DNA from: Terriglobales bacterium
Lineage (GTDB): Bacteria > Acidobacteriota > Terriglobia > Bryobacterales > Bryobacteraceae
Assembly: GCA_027485675.1 (NCBI GenBank)
Contig: JAIXQP010000048.1
Location: 62,001 to 126,000 of the forward strand
Length of the DNA stretch: 64,000 nucleotides
Direction of reading: 5' to 3'
The notes under the pieces are model-generated. The model was not told the origin of the DNA, ran no database searches, and saw only the letters and a list, made by a program, of their open reading frames with translations. A program made the translations under genes and the position numbers. Positions 10,493-19,399 of this stretch are shown here, in pieces. The stretch's first letter is position 1; each line of letters starts with the position of its first letter.

Positions 10493-10719
10493 TTCGGCTT
10501 GCCCTCGCCTTCCTGCTGCGCTTGGAGCAGGGCGAGCGCCTTCAATTCTTTCTTGGTTGGCGGCACCACGGCTCGTTCGTAATCGTGGTCCTTGTAGCAG
10601 GAGCAGCAGCGGACTTTGGCCGGATCGGTCCCGACCAGCGACACGATGGCATGGTTGGTCAGGCGTTTACACTTCACGCAATAATCGTCGAGGATATCGC
10701 CGAGTCGAAACTCGCTCAT
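10489..10719 (-). CDS. Small zinc-ribbon-like protein of unknown function
   Basis: A 76-residue protein with a C14-x-x-C17 knuckle and a C38-C39-x-C41 cluster twenty residues on, the layout of a small zinc ribbon. The last 20 residues are a charged helix. No enzyme motif is present, so a nucleic-acid or protein-binding role is conceivable but not shown. It is translationally coupled to the upstream chromate-transporter subunit by an ATGA overlap (10716-10719). Confidence 0.6.
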   Translation of the reverse strand: MSEFRLGDILDDYCVKCKRLTNHAIVSLVGTDPAKVRCCSCYKDHDYERAVVPPTKKELKALALLQAQQEGEGKPN

Positions 10720-11234
10720 AATAGGGCAGAGTATACCAAAGCCACCACCGCGCTACCGAGAATTACCCAGAAAGAGTCGACCTTCGTGCGCAGCAGAGCC
10801 GCTCCCGCGGCCACGGCCAGCAGCAGTCCGCGCCAATCCGTAATCGCGTCTTGCGCCAGCGGCAGCGCACTCGCCAGGCTCAGCCCCGCGGAGGCGAGCA
10901 GCACCGAATCGAGCGCCCGACGGAAGGTGGGATGTTCGCTGTGGCGGCGGAGCCAGACAAGCAGAGGAATGCTCAGAAAGGCGGGCGTCATCAACGCCAG
11001 CCAGCCCATGGCCGCACCCGGATAGCCCGCCAGATAGTAGCCGATGCCGACGAGATAGACGCCGTTGGGCCCCGGCGCCAGGCGGCCGGCGGCGATGGCC
11101 GTCGTCAGCTGCTGGTCCGTCAGCAGCCGTTGTTCCACCACGAAATCGTGCCGCACAATAGCCAGCGAAGTCATCCCGCTGAAGCTGGTCAATGTGGACT
11201 TGGCGAGCAGAAGATAAAGCCAGAACAGATTCAT
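10716..11234 (-). CDS. Chromate transporter, short-chain subunit (second gene of pair)
   Basis: A 172-residue membrane protein of the CHR family, one half of a two-gene chromate/sulfate-type transporter. Near its start it has the family pattern S-F-S-G-M, and it continues with GRLAPGPNGVYLVGIGYYLAG, which parallels the long ChrA GPFA(Q/N) motif region. The start at 11234 is chosen because its ATG overlaps the stop of the partner gene by four bases. The frame upstream of it, to 11396, is only a shadow of that partner. Chromate efflux is the known role of well-studied members, but many homologues transport something else. Confidence 0.8.
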   Translation of the reverse strand: MNLFWLYLLLAKSTLTSFSGMTSLAIVRHDFVVEQRLLTDQQLTTAIAAGRLAPGPNGVYLVGIGYYLAGYPGAAMGWLALMTPAFLSIPLLVWLRRHSEHPTFRRALDSVLLASAGLSLASALPLAQDAITDWRGLLLAVAAGAALLRTKVDSFWVILGSAVVALVYSALL

Positions 11235-11782
11235 GCCACGCCCAGCCGGTCCAGGACCAGCCCCCCCACGATGGCCGCCGCGAGGATTGCGATGGGCGAC
11301 AGCGCTCCCGTCCCGAGCGCCAGCGCGGCGCCGCCCGTCAGCACCCCGATCCGTACCCAGCGCCGCTTTGCCACGTAAGGCTGCACGAGCTTCCACGAGG
11401 ACACCGCGATCAACGCCACCACCGCCACCAGCGCCCCGCTAATCGCTTGCGCAACCCACGGCAACGCGCGGACCCGTTCATAGCCGTCCAGCATGGCCAG
11501 CAGCAACAGAGACGCCGGCAAGGAGACCGCCACCACGGCGGCCACCGCCGCCGCCCACCCGCCCAGCCGCCACGCCAGCGCGGCGCTGCAGGCCAGGATG
11601 TTCGTGCCGGGGGTGAACCGGGCAAGGCCGTAGATCAGGCCGAACTCCGCCGCGCTGAGCCACCGGCGGCGCTCCACCAGTTCCAGGTGCAGCACGGCCT
11701 GAATCGTCGTGCCCCCGCCGAGCGTGAAGCTGCCGGAACGGAAGAACAGCGCGGTGATTGCGCCCAGGCGCGGGGCTTCCAT
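11231..11782 (-). CDS. Chromate transporter, short-chain subunit (first gene of pair)
   Basis: A 183-residue CHR-family half-transporter with about five to six hydrophobic helices. Its N-terminus shows the conserved F-F-x-x-G-S-F-T-L-G-G-G-T segment and later ARFTPGTNILACSAALAWRL, the GxTPG-type motif. The two subunits are thought to assemble as an antiparallel heterodimer equivalent to full-length ChrA. It leads a three-gene operon with the second subunit and the zinc-ribbon protein. Confidence 0.8.
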   Translation of the reverse strand: MEAPRLGAITALFFRSGSFTLGGGTTIQAVLHLELVERRRWLSAAEFGLIYGLARFTPGTNILACSAALAWRLGGWAAAVAAVVAVSLPASLLLLAMLDGYERVRALPWVAQAISGALVAVVALIAVSSWKLVQPYVAKRRWVRIGVLTGGAALALGTGALSPIAILAAAIVGGLVLDRLGVA

Positions 11783-11788
11783 GGGGCT

Positions 11789-11794
11789 ACTCTA
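11789..11794 (-). promoter_or_regulatory. -10 element TAGAGT, 6 nt before the chromate-transporter ATG
   Basis: TAGAGT on the minus strand, then exactly six bases, then ATG at 11782. Leaderless pattern; no Shine-Dalgarno sequence is possible in the space. Confidence 0.4.
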
Positions 11795-11806
11795 GCATCG
11801 CTACGC

Positions 11807-11812
11807 TAAACT
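11807..11812 (+). promoter_or_regulatory. -10 element TAAACT, 6 nt before the HlyD-like ATG
   Basis: TAAACT, then six bases, then ATG at 11819. Together with 11789-11794 it makes two near back-to-back leaderless promoters inside a 36-base divergent gap. Confidence 0.45.
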
Positions 11813-11818
11813 CTTAAG

Positions 11819-12814
11819 ATGCGCGGTAAATGGCTGCTTTTCGGAGGAGTTCTGATCCTGCTGGCGATCGCCGCGGGAGCCATCACCGTCTGGCGGAGGG
11901 AGCAGGCCAAGCCTGCGGCCGTCGTGGCCCCGGCGCCGCCCCCGGTGGAAGTCAGCGGCGACCTGAGCCTAAGCGGCAAAGTGGAGGCGCGCAACGTCGT
12001 CCCCGTCAAGCCGCCGTCGGCCGGCACCGTCGAAGAGTATCTGGTCAACGAAGGCGAAGAGGTCTACGAGGGCCAACTGCTGGCCCGGCTCAACAACCCC
12101 ACGCTGACCAACGAACGGGAACAGGCCAAGGAACGCGCCGACAAGGCCCAGGAGCGCGTGAATCAACTCGAAAGCCAGATGCTGGCCGCGCGTCTCGAAG
12201 TCTCCCGGGGACGCGCCGAAGCCGCCCGCATCAAGGATGAGTACGCCCGCGCCGAACGCGCCTACCAGCGGCAGTCGATGCTGAACCAGCAAGGGGCCAC
12301 GCCCCGGCTCACCTTCGAGAAGGCCCAGAAAGAGTACGAGAGCACCAAACTCGACTACGAAAGCATCGCCGCCCGGCAGCAGATTTCCGAAAGCCGCATC
12401 ACCGATCTGACCCGGGATATTGATGCCGCGAAGAAGACCCTTGAAGAGCGGAACAACGACCTCGAAGCCGCCGAAGCGAGCCTGCAGGCGACGCAGGTGC
12501 ATGCCCCGGTGGATGGCATCGTCATCCTCCGCAAGGGCGATGCCGGCGTCGAAATCCAAATGGGCGAAGACGACCTGTTCCAGATCGCCACGGACCTCGG
12601 CAATCTGCAGGTGGTCCTCGAAGTCAACGAAGCGCAGCAGCAGAAGATCAAGGAAGGCGCCGCGGCCGCGGTGTACCTGACCGAAATGGGCAACGAGCCC
12701 ATGACCGGCGAAGTGGCGCGCGTGGACGGCGGCCGGGTCACCGTGCTCTTCCAGAATCCCAACCCGCTCGTGAAACCCGGATTGACCGCGCAGGTGAAAA
12801 TCCGCCTGCCTTGA
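11819..12814 (+). CDS. HlyD/RND-type periplasmic adaptor protein
   Basis: A 331-residue membrane-fusion protein. Residues 5-26 form an N-terminal membrane anchor. A split biotinyl-lipoyl domain follows (SAGTVEEYLVNEGEEV, then later VHAPVDGIVILRKGDAG). Between its halves lies a long alpha-helical hairpin (about 95-235) with heptad-like charged repeats, and a beta-barrel region closes the protein. Such adaptors bridge an inner-membrane pump to an outer-membrane channel. No pump or channel gene is adjacent, so its partner must be elsewhere. The downstream neighbour is fumarase, 17 bases away, possibly co-transcribed. Confidence 0.85.
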   Translation: MRGKWLLFGGVLILLAIAAGAITVWRREQAKPAAVVAPAPPPVEVSGDLSLSGKVEARNVVPVKPPSAGTVEEYLVNEGEEVYEGQLLARLNNPTLTNEREQAKERADKAQERVNQLESQMLAARLEVSRGRAEAARIKDEYARAERAYQRQSMLNQQGATPRLTFEKAQKEYESTKLDYESIAARQQISESRITDLTRDIDAAKKTLEERNNDLEAAEASLQATQVHAPVDGIVILRKGDAGVEIQMGEDDLFQIATDLGNLQVVLEVNEAQQQKIKEGAAAAVYLTEMGNEPMTGEVARVDGGRVTVLFQNPNPLVKPGLTAQVKIRLP

Positions 12815-12831
12815 TAGAATCGGGGTTTGCT

Positions 12832-14346
12832 ATGCAATTCCTCGAAACCAGCCTGATTGAACTGATTACGCAGACCGCGACGAACTTGCCGCCCGATGTC
12901 CGCAAAGCCATGGGCGTGGCGCTTGAACAGGAGAAGCCCGACACCCAGGCCTCGCAGGCGCTCAACATCATCGCGAACAACATCGACATGGCGGCCGAGG
13001 ACGAAGGGCCCATCTGCCAGGACACCGGCATGCCCACCTTCGTCGTGCATACCCCGGTAGGCGTCAGCCAGATCGCCATCAAGAAGGCCATCAAGGCCGC
13101 CGTGGCCGAAGCCACCAAGCGCGGCAAGCTGCGCCCCAACTCGGTGGACTCGCTAACGGGCCGGAACTCCGGCGACAACCTCGGTGTCGAAACGCCGGTG
13201 ATTCATTGGGAGCAGTGGGAAGAGGATGAGATCGAGGTCAAGCTGATCCTGAAGGGCGGCGGCTGCGAAAACAAGAACATTCAGTACTCGCTGCCGACGG
13301 AACTCGAACATCTTGGTAAGGCCGGCCGGAATCTCGAAGGCGTGAAGAAGTGCCTGCTCCACGCCGTGTGGCAGGCGCAGGGCCAGGGCTGCGCGCCGGG
13401 CGCCATCGGCGTCTGCATCGGCAGCGACCGCGCCCATGGCTACTACCTCGCCAAGCACGAACTGTTCCGCGAACTCGACGACGTGAACCCGGATCCGGTG
13501 TTGGCGCAGCTCGAAGCCGAGGTGATGGAAGAGGCCAACAAGATCGGCGTGGGGCCGATGGGCTTCGGCGGCAACGTCTCGCTGATCGGCTGTAAGGTCA
13601 TGGCCGCCAACCGCCTACCCGCCAGCTTCTTTGTTTCCGTGGCCTATGACTGCTGGGCCTACCGGCGCCTCGGCGTCCGCCTGGACGCGAACACCGGCGC
13701 CATCAACCAGTGGCTCTACCGCGACCCGGAACGCGAAGTGGAAAAGCTTTCGAAGATGGACGGCTTCCCGCTCACCGGCCGCGAAGTGACGCTGACCCCG
13801 CCGCTCACCGAGGCGCAGATGCGGAGCCTGCACGTGGGCGACGTCGTCATCATTCGCGGCGACATGTACACGGGCCGCGACGCCGTGCACGCGCGGCTGA
13901 TGGACGAGCCGCCGCCGGTCAGCCTGGACGGCCAGATCCTCTACCACTGCGGCCCGGTGATGTTGAAGAACGGCGAACAGTGGGTGGTGAAGGCGGCCGG
14001 GCCGACCACGTCGAGCCGCGAGGAGCCCTATCAGGCCGAAGTCCTGCGGCGCTACGGCGTCCGCGCCGTCATCGGCAAAGGCGGCATGGGCGCCAAGACC
14101 TCAAAGGGGCTGCAGGAATGCGGCGCCGTTTATCTGAACGGCATCGGCGGCGCGGCGCAGTTCTACGCTCGGACGCTCAAGAAAGTGAAGGGCGTGCACT
14201 GGTTTGAACTCGGCATTCCGGAGGCCATGTGGCACCTTGAAGCCGACGGTTTCGTCGCCATTGTCACCATGGATTCGCACGGCAACAGCCTGCACGCGGA
14301 CGTAGAGAAAACCACCGGAGAGTTGCTCGAAGCGTTACAAAAGTGA
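12832..14346 (+). CDS. fumA: Fumarate hydratase, class I (iron-sulfur, fused alpha and beta domains)
   Basis: A 504-residue enzyme interconverting fumarate and malate in the TCA cycle. The N-terminal domain has the cluster-ligand context GPICQDTGMP, then GGGCENKN and GCAPGAIGVCIG, all typical of [4Fe-4S] class I fumarases. The C-terminal domain, from about residue 310, corresponds to the beta subunit of two-subunit enzymes and contains LYHCGPVM and IGKGGMG. ATG 12832 was chosen over an in-frame TTG at 12811 that would overlap the HlyD-like gene. L-tartrate dehydratase is a close relative, but the fused form and full length favour fumarase. Confidence 0.88.
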   Translation: MQFLETSLIELITQTATNLPPDVRKAMGVALEQEKPDTQASQALNIIANNIDMAAEDEGPICQDTGMPTFVVHTPVGVSQIAIKKAIKAAVAEATKRGKLRPNSVDSLTGRNSGDNLGVETPVIHWEQWEEDEIEVKLILKGGGCENKNIQYSLPTELEHLGKAGRNLEGVKKCLLHAVWQAQGQGCAPGAIGVCIGSDRAHGYYLAKHELFRELDDVNPDPVLAQLEAEVMEEANKIGVGPMGFGGNVSLIGCKVMAANRLPASFFVSVAYDCWAYRRLGVRLDANTGAINQWLYRDPEREVEKLSKMDGFPLTGREVTLTPPLTEAQMRSLHVGDVVIIRGDMYTGRDAVHARLMDEPPPVSLDGQILYHCGPVMLKNGEQWVVKAAGPTTSSREEPYQAEVLRRYGVRAVIGKGGMGAKTSKGLQECGAVYLNGIGGAAQFYARTLKKVKGVHWFELGIPEAMWHLEADGFVAIVTMDSHGNSLHADVEKTTGELLEALQK

Positions 14347-14363
14347 TAGCTTAGAGAGGTAGT

Positions 14364-14439
<76 letters not shown>

Positions 14440-14449
14440 CATCTCGAAT

Positions 14450-14473
14450 GCGACCCGCCGGGTCGCTTTTTTG
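14450..14473 (+). terminator. Rho-independent terminator after tRNA-Phe
   Basis: A perfect 7-bp stem GCGACCC/GGGTCGC with loop GCC (14450-14466), followed by six Ts. It is the only textbook intrinsic terminator recognised in the window. Confidence 0.9.
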
Positions 14474-14503
14474 TTTTTCAGGCCTGATATGCTTAACGCG
14501 AGT

Positions 14504-15742
14504 ATGAATCGTCGAGCATTTTTTGAGGCCTGCTTCGGCGCCGCCGGCGCCCTTTCCCTGGCCGACCGCGCGGACGCCCTCGGGTTACCGAAAGCCAAGA
14601 TCACGCGGATCCGCTATTACAAGACGCCCACCGACGCCGCCGGGCGGCCCAACACGCGGCAACCCCTTTTTAACCAGAGCACGAACGTCGTGCTCGTCGA
14701 AACCGACACCGGCCTCGTCGGCGTTGGCGAAGGCGGTGCCCCCGATGTGATGGAACAGTGCGCGGGCCTGCTGATCGGCCAGGACCCCTTCCGCACGGAC
14801 CGCCTGTGGCAGTCCATGTTCCGCTCCTACTTCTATCCCGCCGGCCGCGAAAAGGTCCATGCCCTCGGCGCGCTCGATGTGGCGTTGTGGGATCTCAAGG
14901 CCAAAGCGCTCGGCGTGCCGCTCTATCAGCTCCTCGGCGGCCAATCCCGCGAATACGTCGAGTGCTACTCCACCGGCTACCCGGCCCAGGGCACGCCCAA
15001 GGAGGTGGCCAAGGCCTGCGTCGACGCCGGCTTCCGCGCCTACCGGATCTCGACGGACACCCGCGGCCAGGTGATGGACCGCTTTGAAACCGTCAACCGC
15101 GTGGCCGCGCTCTGCGAACAGGTCCGCGAAGGCGTGGGCCGCGATGGCGGCTGGTGCATCGACTTCCATACTGAACTCGACTTCCCCGATGCGGTGACAC
15201 TCGCGAACAAAATCGAACACCTGCGCCCGTACTTCGTCGAGGATCTCGTCCGCAGCGAAAACCCCGGCGTGTACCGCACGCTGCGCGGCCAAGTGAAAGT
15301 GCCGATCGCCGTCGGCGAACAGTTCGGCCCCAAGTGGGAGTGGAACGAACTCATTGAAAACCACCTGATCGACTACGCCCGCGCGACTATCCCGAACGTT
15401 GGCGGCATTACCGAGTTCCAGAAGATCGCCGCAATGTGCGAAACCCATTACGTCGGCCTGGTGCCGCACTTCACGGGGCCGATTTCCGAAGCCGCCATGG
15501 TGCACTGCTCGGCCGCGTTTTCGGGTCCGGTGCTGATGGAGATGGTGATGGGCGGCACGCGCCCGTGGCCGTATCTGAAGAGCAGCTATGACCTCCGCAA
15601 CGGCAAGCTCTGGCCGAACGAGCGCGTGGGCCTCGGCGTGGAAGTCGACACCTCGCAACTGCAGCAGATCGGTAACTACACCGAGGCGTATCAGCTCACG
15701 CCCATGCTGCGGCGGCCGGACGGCTCATTAACGAACTGGTAG
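14504..15742 (+). CDS. Enolase-superfamily (mandelate racemase / sugar-acid dehydratase type) protein with Tat-like signal
   Basis: A 412-residue protein. The capping domain comes first. The barrel then shows ALWDLKAKALGVPLYQLLGG, the usual end of the capping domain, and FVEDLVRSENP, PIAVGEQFG and VPHFTGPISEAA, which are the metal-ligand and C-terminal catalytic regions of galactonate/galactarate-type dehydratases. The start MNRRAFFEACFG looks like a twin-arginine signal, and ATG 14504 is preferred to 14489 for that reason. It sits just upstream of a secreted carbon-nitrogen hydrolase, with 11 bases between them. The precise sugar acid cannot be assigned. Confidence 0.8.
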   Translation: MNRRAFFEACFGAAGALSLADRADALGLPKAKITRIRYYKTPTDAAGRPNTRQPLFNQSTNVVLVETDTGLVGVGEGGAPDVMEQCAGLLIGQDPFRTDRLWQSMFRSYFYPAGREKVHALGALDVALWDLKAKALGVPLYQLLGGQSREYVECYSTGYPAQGTPKEVAKACVDAGFRAYRISTDTRGQVMDRFETVNRVAALCEQVREGVGRDGGWCIDFHTELDFPDAVTLANKIEHLRPYFVEDLVRSENPGVYRTLRGQVKVPIAVGEQFGPKWEWNELIENHLIDYARATIPNVGGITEFQKIAAMCETHYVGLVPHFTGPISEAAMVHCSAAFSGPVLMEMVMGGTRPWPYLKSSYDLRNGKLWPNERVGLGVEVDTSQLQQIGNYTEAYQLTPMLRRPDGSLTNW

Positions 15743-15753
15743 GGTGATTGGAT

Positions 15754-17070
15754 ATGCGCGTTGCACTGCTGTCTCTCCTCGTTCTGCCCTTCTGCGTTGT
15801 TCAGGTCTCCGGCGAAGTCCTCTTCCGGCAGTCGGCCTTTGAAGCGGCGCCGGCCGATTGGTCGGCGTGGAGCCACCGGCCGGAGACGATGCCGCGGACG
15901 TTTGTCGATACGCAGGTCAGCCGTGGCGGCCGCGGCTCGCTGGCCATCAACGGCCTCAGCAACGTGGCAGCCTACGGCGGCTGGCGCAAGCAGATTCCCG
16001 GCGTCCAGGGCGGCGAATGGGTGCGCCTGCGCGCGTTCTACAAGGCGGAAAGCGTGGCCGCGGAGAACTGGCAGGTGGTCGCCCGGCTCGACTGGCAGAA
16101 CGCCGCGGGCAAGCGCGCGGGCGAGCCGGCCTACATCCCCTGGACGCAGCGGCAGGGCGATTGGAACGAACTCCAATCGGAAGCTCAGGCGCCGCCGGGA
16201 ACGGCTTCCGTCTATGTCGAACTCTACCTGGCGAACGCGCCCCAGGGCACCGTCTGGTGGGACGACGTCTCGCTCGAACGCATCCCGCCGCCGCCGGCGC
16301 GCAAGGTGAACGTCGCCACGGTGAACCTGCGCCCGAAGAACTCAAGCGGCCGCGAAGAGAGCGTCAGCCAGTTCATCGCCGCCATCGGGAAGTCGGTTCC
16401 GGCGGACGCGGACGTCATCCTGCTGCCCGAAGGCATCAGCATCGTCGGCACCACCAAGACCATCCTGGACGTCGCCGAACCCATCCCCGGGCCTACCACG
16501 GAGGCGCTGAGCAAGGTGGGCAAGGCGCGCAAGGCCTACATTGTCGCGGGCATCTATGAGAAAGAAGGCCACGTGATGTACAACACGGCCGTCCTGATCG
16601 ACCGCAACGGCGACATCGCCGGCAAGTACCGGAAGGTGTATCTCCCGCGCGAAGAGGTGGAGAAGGGTCTGACGCCGGGCACCCACTATCCGGTCTTTCA
16701 AACCGACTTCGGCAAGGTCGGCCTGATGATCTGCTACGACGTCTTCTTCGCCGAACCGGCCCGCGCGCTGGCCAACCAGGGCGCCGACATGATTCTGATG
16801 CCCATCTGGGGCGGCGACGAGAACCTCGCTAAGGCCCGCGCGATTGAGAACGGCGTGTTCCTCATCACGAGCGGCTACGACCATCCCACCTACATCATGG
16901 ACCCCACCGGCGAACGCCTCGCGCAAGCGCGGGACCAAGGCGCCGCGGCCACGGCCACGGTGGACCTGGCCAAGCATTACAACTGGCAGTGGCTCGGCGA
17001 AATGCGCACCCGCCGCCTGAAAGAGCTGCGGGTGGACGTCGCCGTGCCACCACCTGGTCTGATCCGTTAG
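15754..17070 (+). CDS. Secreted carbon-nitrogen hydrolase (nitrilase superfamily) with N-terminal beta-sandwich domain
   Basis: A 438-residue protein. Residues 1-21 form a signal peptide. Residues about 25-175 look like a carbohydrate-binding-module-type jelly roll (Trp-rich, ending VWWDDVSLERI). Residues about 185-438 form the nitrilase fold with the catalytic Glu in LLPEGIS, Lys in GKYRKVYLPREE and Cys in MICYDVFF. The family hydrolyses amides or nitriles. A secreted member with a binding module suggests an amide on an extracellular polymer or glycan, but that is inference. ATG 15754 has AGGGTG seven bases upstream and is preferred to TTG 15748. Its TAG shares TTAG 17067-17070 with the convergent dehydrogenase gene. 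Confidence 0.8.
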   Translation: MRVALLSLLVLPFCVVQVSGEVLFRQSAFEAAPADWSAWSHRPETMPRTFVDTQVSRGGRGSLAINGLSNVAAYGGWRKQIPGVQGGEWVRLRAFYKAESVAAENWQVVARLDWQNAAGKRAGEPAYIPWTQRQGDWNELQSEAQAPPGTASVYVELYLANAPQGTVWWDDVSLERIPPPPARKVNVATVNLRPKNSSGREESVSQFIAAIGKSVPADADVILLPEGISIVGTTKTILDVAEPIPGPTTEALSKVGKARKAYIVAGIYEKEGHVMYNTAVLIDRNGDIAGKYRKVYLPREEVEKGLTPGTHYPVFQTDFGKVGLMICYDVFFAEPARALANQGADMILMPIWGGDENLAKARAIENGVFLITSGYDHPTYIMDPTGERLAQARDQGAAATATVDLAKHYNWQWLGEMRTRRLKELRVDVAVPPPGLIR

Positions 17071-18098
17071 GGCTGCACGATCACTTTCATCAGGCCGGGC
17101 TCGGAGTCATAGAGCCGCTTGAAGTACGACGGCGAGTCGGCGAGCGAAATCTTGGCCGAGATGATCGGGTCCACCTGAATCATGCCGCTCGCAAGCAGCT
17201 CAATGCAGGCCGGGTACTCGCCCGAGGAGCCGCAGGTGCCCTGCAGCCGGATCTCGCGCGTCACCACCTGCTGCAGCGGCAGTTCGATGTTCGGCGTAAT
17301 GTTGCCGACCAGCGTCACCGCGCCGCCCTTACGCACGCAAGCGATGGCGGTCTTGATCGGATCGGTCGCGCCAACGCATTCGAGCGCCACATCGGCGCCC
17401 CGGCCCTGCGTCCGCTTCAGGATCTCGGCCTTCACGTCGCATTCGAGCGGGTTAAACGTTTCCGTCGCGCCCAGGCGCTTGGCCATGGCCAGCTTTTCGT
17501 TGTTCGTATCGACGGCGAAAACCCGCGCGCATCCGGCCACCTTGGCCGCCTGCAGCGTCAGCGAGCCGATCATGCCCGCGCCCACGATCACGGCCGTATC
17601 CCCGAGTTCAATCGGCGTCAGGCGCACGGCGTGCACGCCAATCGAGATGGCTTCAATCAACGCGGCGTGTTCGTAGCTCACCGAATCCGGCAAGCCATAG
17701 AGAATGTGCTGCGGCACCGAGACGTACTCGGCGAAAGCGCCGTGGCGGCGGTAGTCGCCGCAGGAGACGCCCAGCACCATGCGGTTGTCGCACAGGTTCA
17801 CCTGGCCCGCCCGGCAGAAGTGGCACTTGCCGCAGGAGACGGTGGAATCGAAGGTGACGCGGTCGCCCTCCTTCCATTGGGTCACGGCCGAACCCACCTT
17901 GGCGATGGAGCCCGCGGCTTCATGGCCCATCACGAGAGGCGGAATGCGCCGGCCGGTGCTGCCGTCCCAACCGTGGACGTCGCTGCCACAAATGCCGCAC
18001 GCGCCCACACGGATCAGAACGTCTTCCGGGCCCAATTCCGGTTCAGGGAAGTCGATGACTTCCAGGTTCAAGTACTCTTTCAACAGCAGTGCTTTCAT
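17067..18098 (-). CDS. Zinc-dependent alcohol dehydrogenase (sorbitol/threonine-dehydrogenase-like MDR)
   Basis: A 343-residue medium-chain dehydrogenase. The catalytic zinc region is GACGICGSDVHGWDG (C37) with GHEAAG downstream. The structural zinc lobe has four cysteines in CGKCHFCRAGQVNLC. The NAD-binding fold shows VIVGAGMIGSL and an acidic residue after the second strand (AVDTNNEK), which favours NAD over NADP. Polyol or sugar-acid oxidation is the likely type of reaction. It is divergent from the Gfo/Idh/MocA gene, with 29 bases between the start codons. Confidence 0.85.
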   Translation of the reverse strand: MKALLLKEYLNLEVIDFPEPELGPEDVLIRVGACGICGSDVHGWDGSTGRRIPPLVMGHEAAGSIAKVGSAVTQWKEGDRVTFDSTVSCGKCHFCRAGQVNLCDNRMVLGVSCGDYRRHGAFAEYVSVPQHILYGLPDSVSYEHAALIEAISIGVHAVRLTPIELGDTAVIVGAGMIGSLTLQAAKVAGCARVFAVDTNNEKLAMAKRLGATETFNPLECDVKAEILKRTQGRGADVALECVGATDPIKTAIACVRKGGAVTLVGNITPNIELPLQQVVTREIRLQGTCGSSGEYPACIELLASGMIQVDPIISAKISLADSPSYFKRLYDSEPGLMKVIVQP

Positions 18099-18127
18099 CG
18101 CGATTACTACGGTATCATCGTCGCGAT

Positions 18128-19273
18128 ATGGAGCGCAGAACCTTCCTCGGAAGCAGCCTGCTGGCCTACTGGCCGGCGAACAAGGTCCGTTTAGGCGTCA
18201 TCGGCAGCGGCAGCCGCGGCACGTTTGTCATGGGCGTGTTCCAGAAGGACTTGGCGCTTGAAGTCGGCGCTATCTCCGACGTCTATGAGCCGAATCTCGA
18301 ACGGGCGCTGTCGCTCGCCAAAGGGGCCAAGGCGTACCGCGACTATCGCGACCTCCTCGCCGACAAGTCCATCGACGCCGTACTCATCGCCACGCCCGAA
18401 CACTGGCACCACCGCATGATCCTCGACGCGCTCGCCGCCGGCAAGGACGTCTACGTCGAAAAGCCGCTCTGCCGGACGCCGGAAGAAGGCCGCGAACTCA
18501 TCGAGGCCGAGAAAAAGACGAAGCAGATCATTCAGGTGGGCATGCAGCGGCGCTCGTACGACCTCTACCAGGAGGCCCGCGGCGTCGTGGCCGCCGGCAC
18601 CCTTGGCAAGGTGCGCATGGTGCGGAGCTGGTGGCTCAACAATCACATCACCGCGGTGCCGGCCACCAAGCTCGACGGCAAGCTGGACTGGGAGGCCTGG
18701 CAGGGCCCGGCCGAGCGTCGGCCGTTCGACGCTAACCGCTTCCGCGCCTGGCGCTTCTATCAGGACTACGGCGGCGGCATCGTGGCCGACCAGGGGGCGC
18801 ACGTTTTTGACGGCATCCAGATGATCATGGGCGCCGGGTTCGTGAAGGCCGTCACCGCCTCGGCCTTGACACCGCTGCGGGCCGGGGTGGATCAGCCCGA
18901 ATGTGTTGTCGTGAGCGCCGAGTACCCGGAGGGCTTCCTGGGCGTCTTCACGGTGAACTACGCCGCGATGAAGTATCAGAGCCGGAACGATCAATTGAAC
19001 CAGGCCGACGGCGACAAGGCCCGGCTCGATATCGGCCGCGAGAGCTTCCGCGTGCTGCCGGCCGGCGACGAGGAGAAGCCGATTCTCGAACGCAAAAGCG
19101 CCCGTGGCTTCGGCTGGGCGACCGACTTGCACGTCCAGAACTTCCTCGAATGCGTGCGGACGCGGCAGCGGCCGACGGCCCCGATGGCGCTGGGGGCGCA
19201 GGCAGCTTTGGTGGTGCAGTTGGCCAACCGATCGCTGCGCGAAGGGCGCCGCATCGAAAACACCACTTTTTAG
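18128..19273 (+). CDS. Gfo/Idh/MocA-family oxidoreductase with Tat-like signal
   Basis: A 381-residue protein with an N-terminal Rossmann fold (KVRLGVIGSGSRGTFV), the family signature VEKPLCRTPEEG carrying the catalytic-region Lys, and a C-terminal alpha/beta domain with GGGIVADQGAHVFDG. The start MERRTFLGSSLLAYWPA resembles a twin-arginine signal, as in many acidobacterial and planctomycete homologues. ATG 18128 is chosen because residues encoded further upstream (from 18089) precede the signal and look like promoter shadow. NAD-linked oxidation or epimerisation of a sugar or inositol is likely; substrate unknown. Confidence 0.85.
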   Translation: MERRTFLGSSLLAYWPANKVRLGVIGSGSRGTFVMGVFQKDLALEVGAISDVYEPNLERALSLAKGAKAYRDYRDLLADKSIDAVLIATPEHWHHRMILDALAAGKDVYVEKPLCRTPEEGRELIEAEKKTKQIIQVGMQRRSYDLYQEARGVVAAGTLGKVRMVRSWWLNNHITAVPATKLDGKLDWEAWQGPAERRPFDANRFRAWRFYQDYGGGIVADQGAHVFDGIQMIMGAGFVKAVTASALTPLRAGVDQPECVVVSAEYPEGFLGVFTVNYAAMKYQSRNDQLNQADGDKARLDIGRESFRVLPAGDEEKPILERKSARGFGWATDLHVQNFLECVRTRQRPTAPMALGAQAALVVQLANRSLREGRRIENTTF

Positions 19274-19276
19274 TGG

Positions 19277-19306
19277 TTGACATCGGTAACGGATTTCGGC
19301 TACTCT
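19277..19306 (+). promoter_or_regulatory. Sigma-70-type promoter of the slipin gene
   Basis: A perfect TTGACA at 19277-19282, an 18-base spacer and TACTCT at 19301-19306. This is the best sigma-70 match noticed in the window. It would give a leader of about 300 bases. Confidence 0.65.
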
Positions 19307-19327
19307 GACTAGGTCGGAGCAGACGCC

Positions 19328-19399
19328 ATGACTTTTTATCCCCACATCCCGGTTAATCCAGAATGCGGCACCAGTCTACGGCGCAGGCAGTCTCTGTAA
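19328..19399 (+). CDS. Possible 23-residue leader peptide in the slipin 5' leader
   Basis: ATG 19328 follows CGGAGC by nine bases and opens a frame ending at TAA 19397-19399. The peptide starts MTFYPHIPVNPECG and ends in an Arg-rich tail. It starts about 20 bases after the predicted transcription start. It may be a translated upstream frame that influences slipin expression, or chance. Confidence 0.3.
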   Translation: MTFYPHIPVNPECGTSLRRRQSL

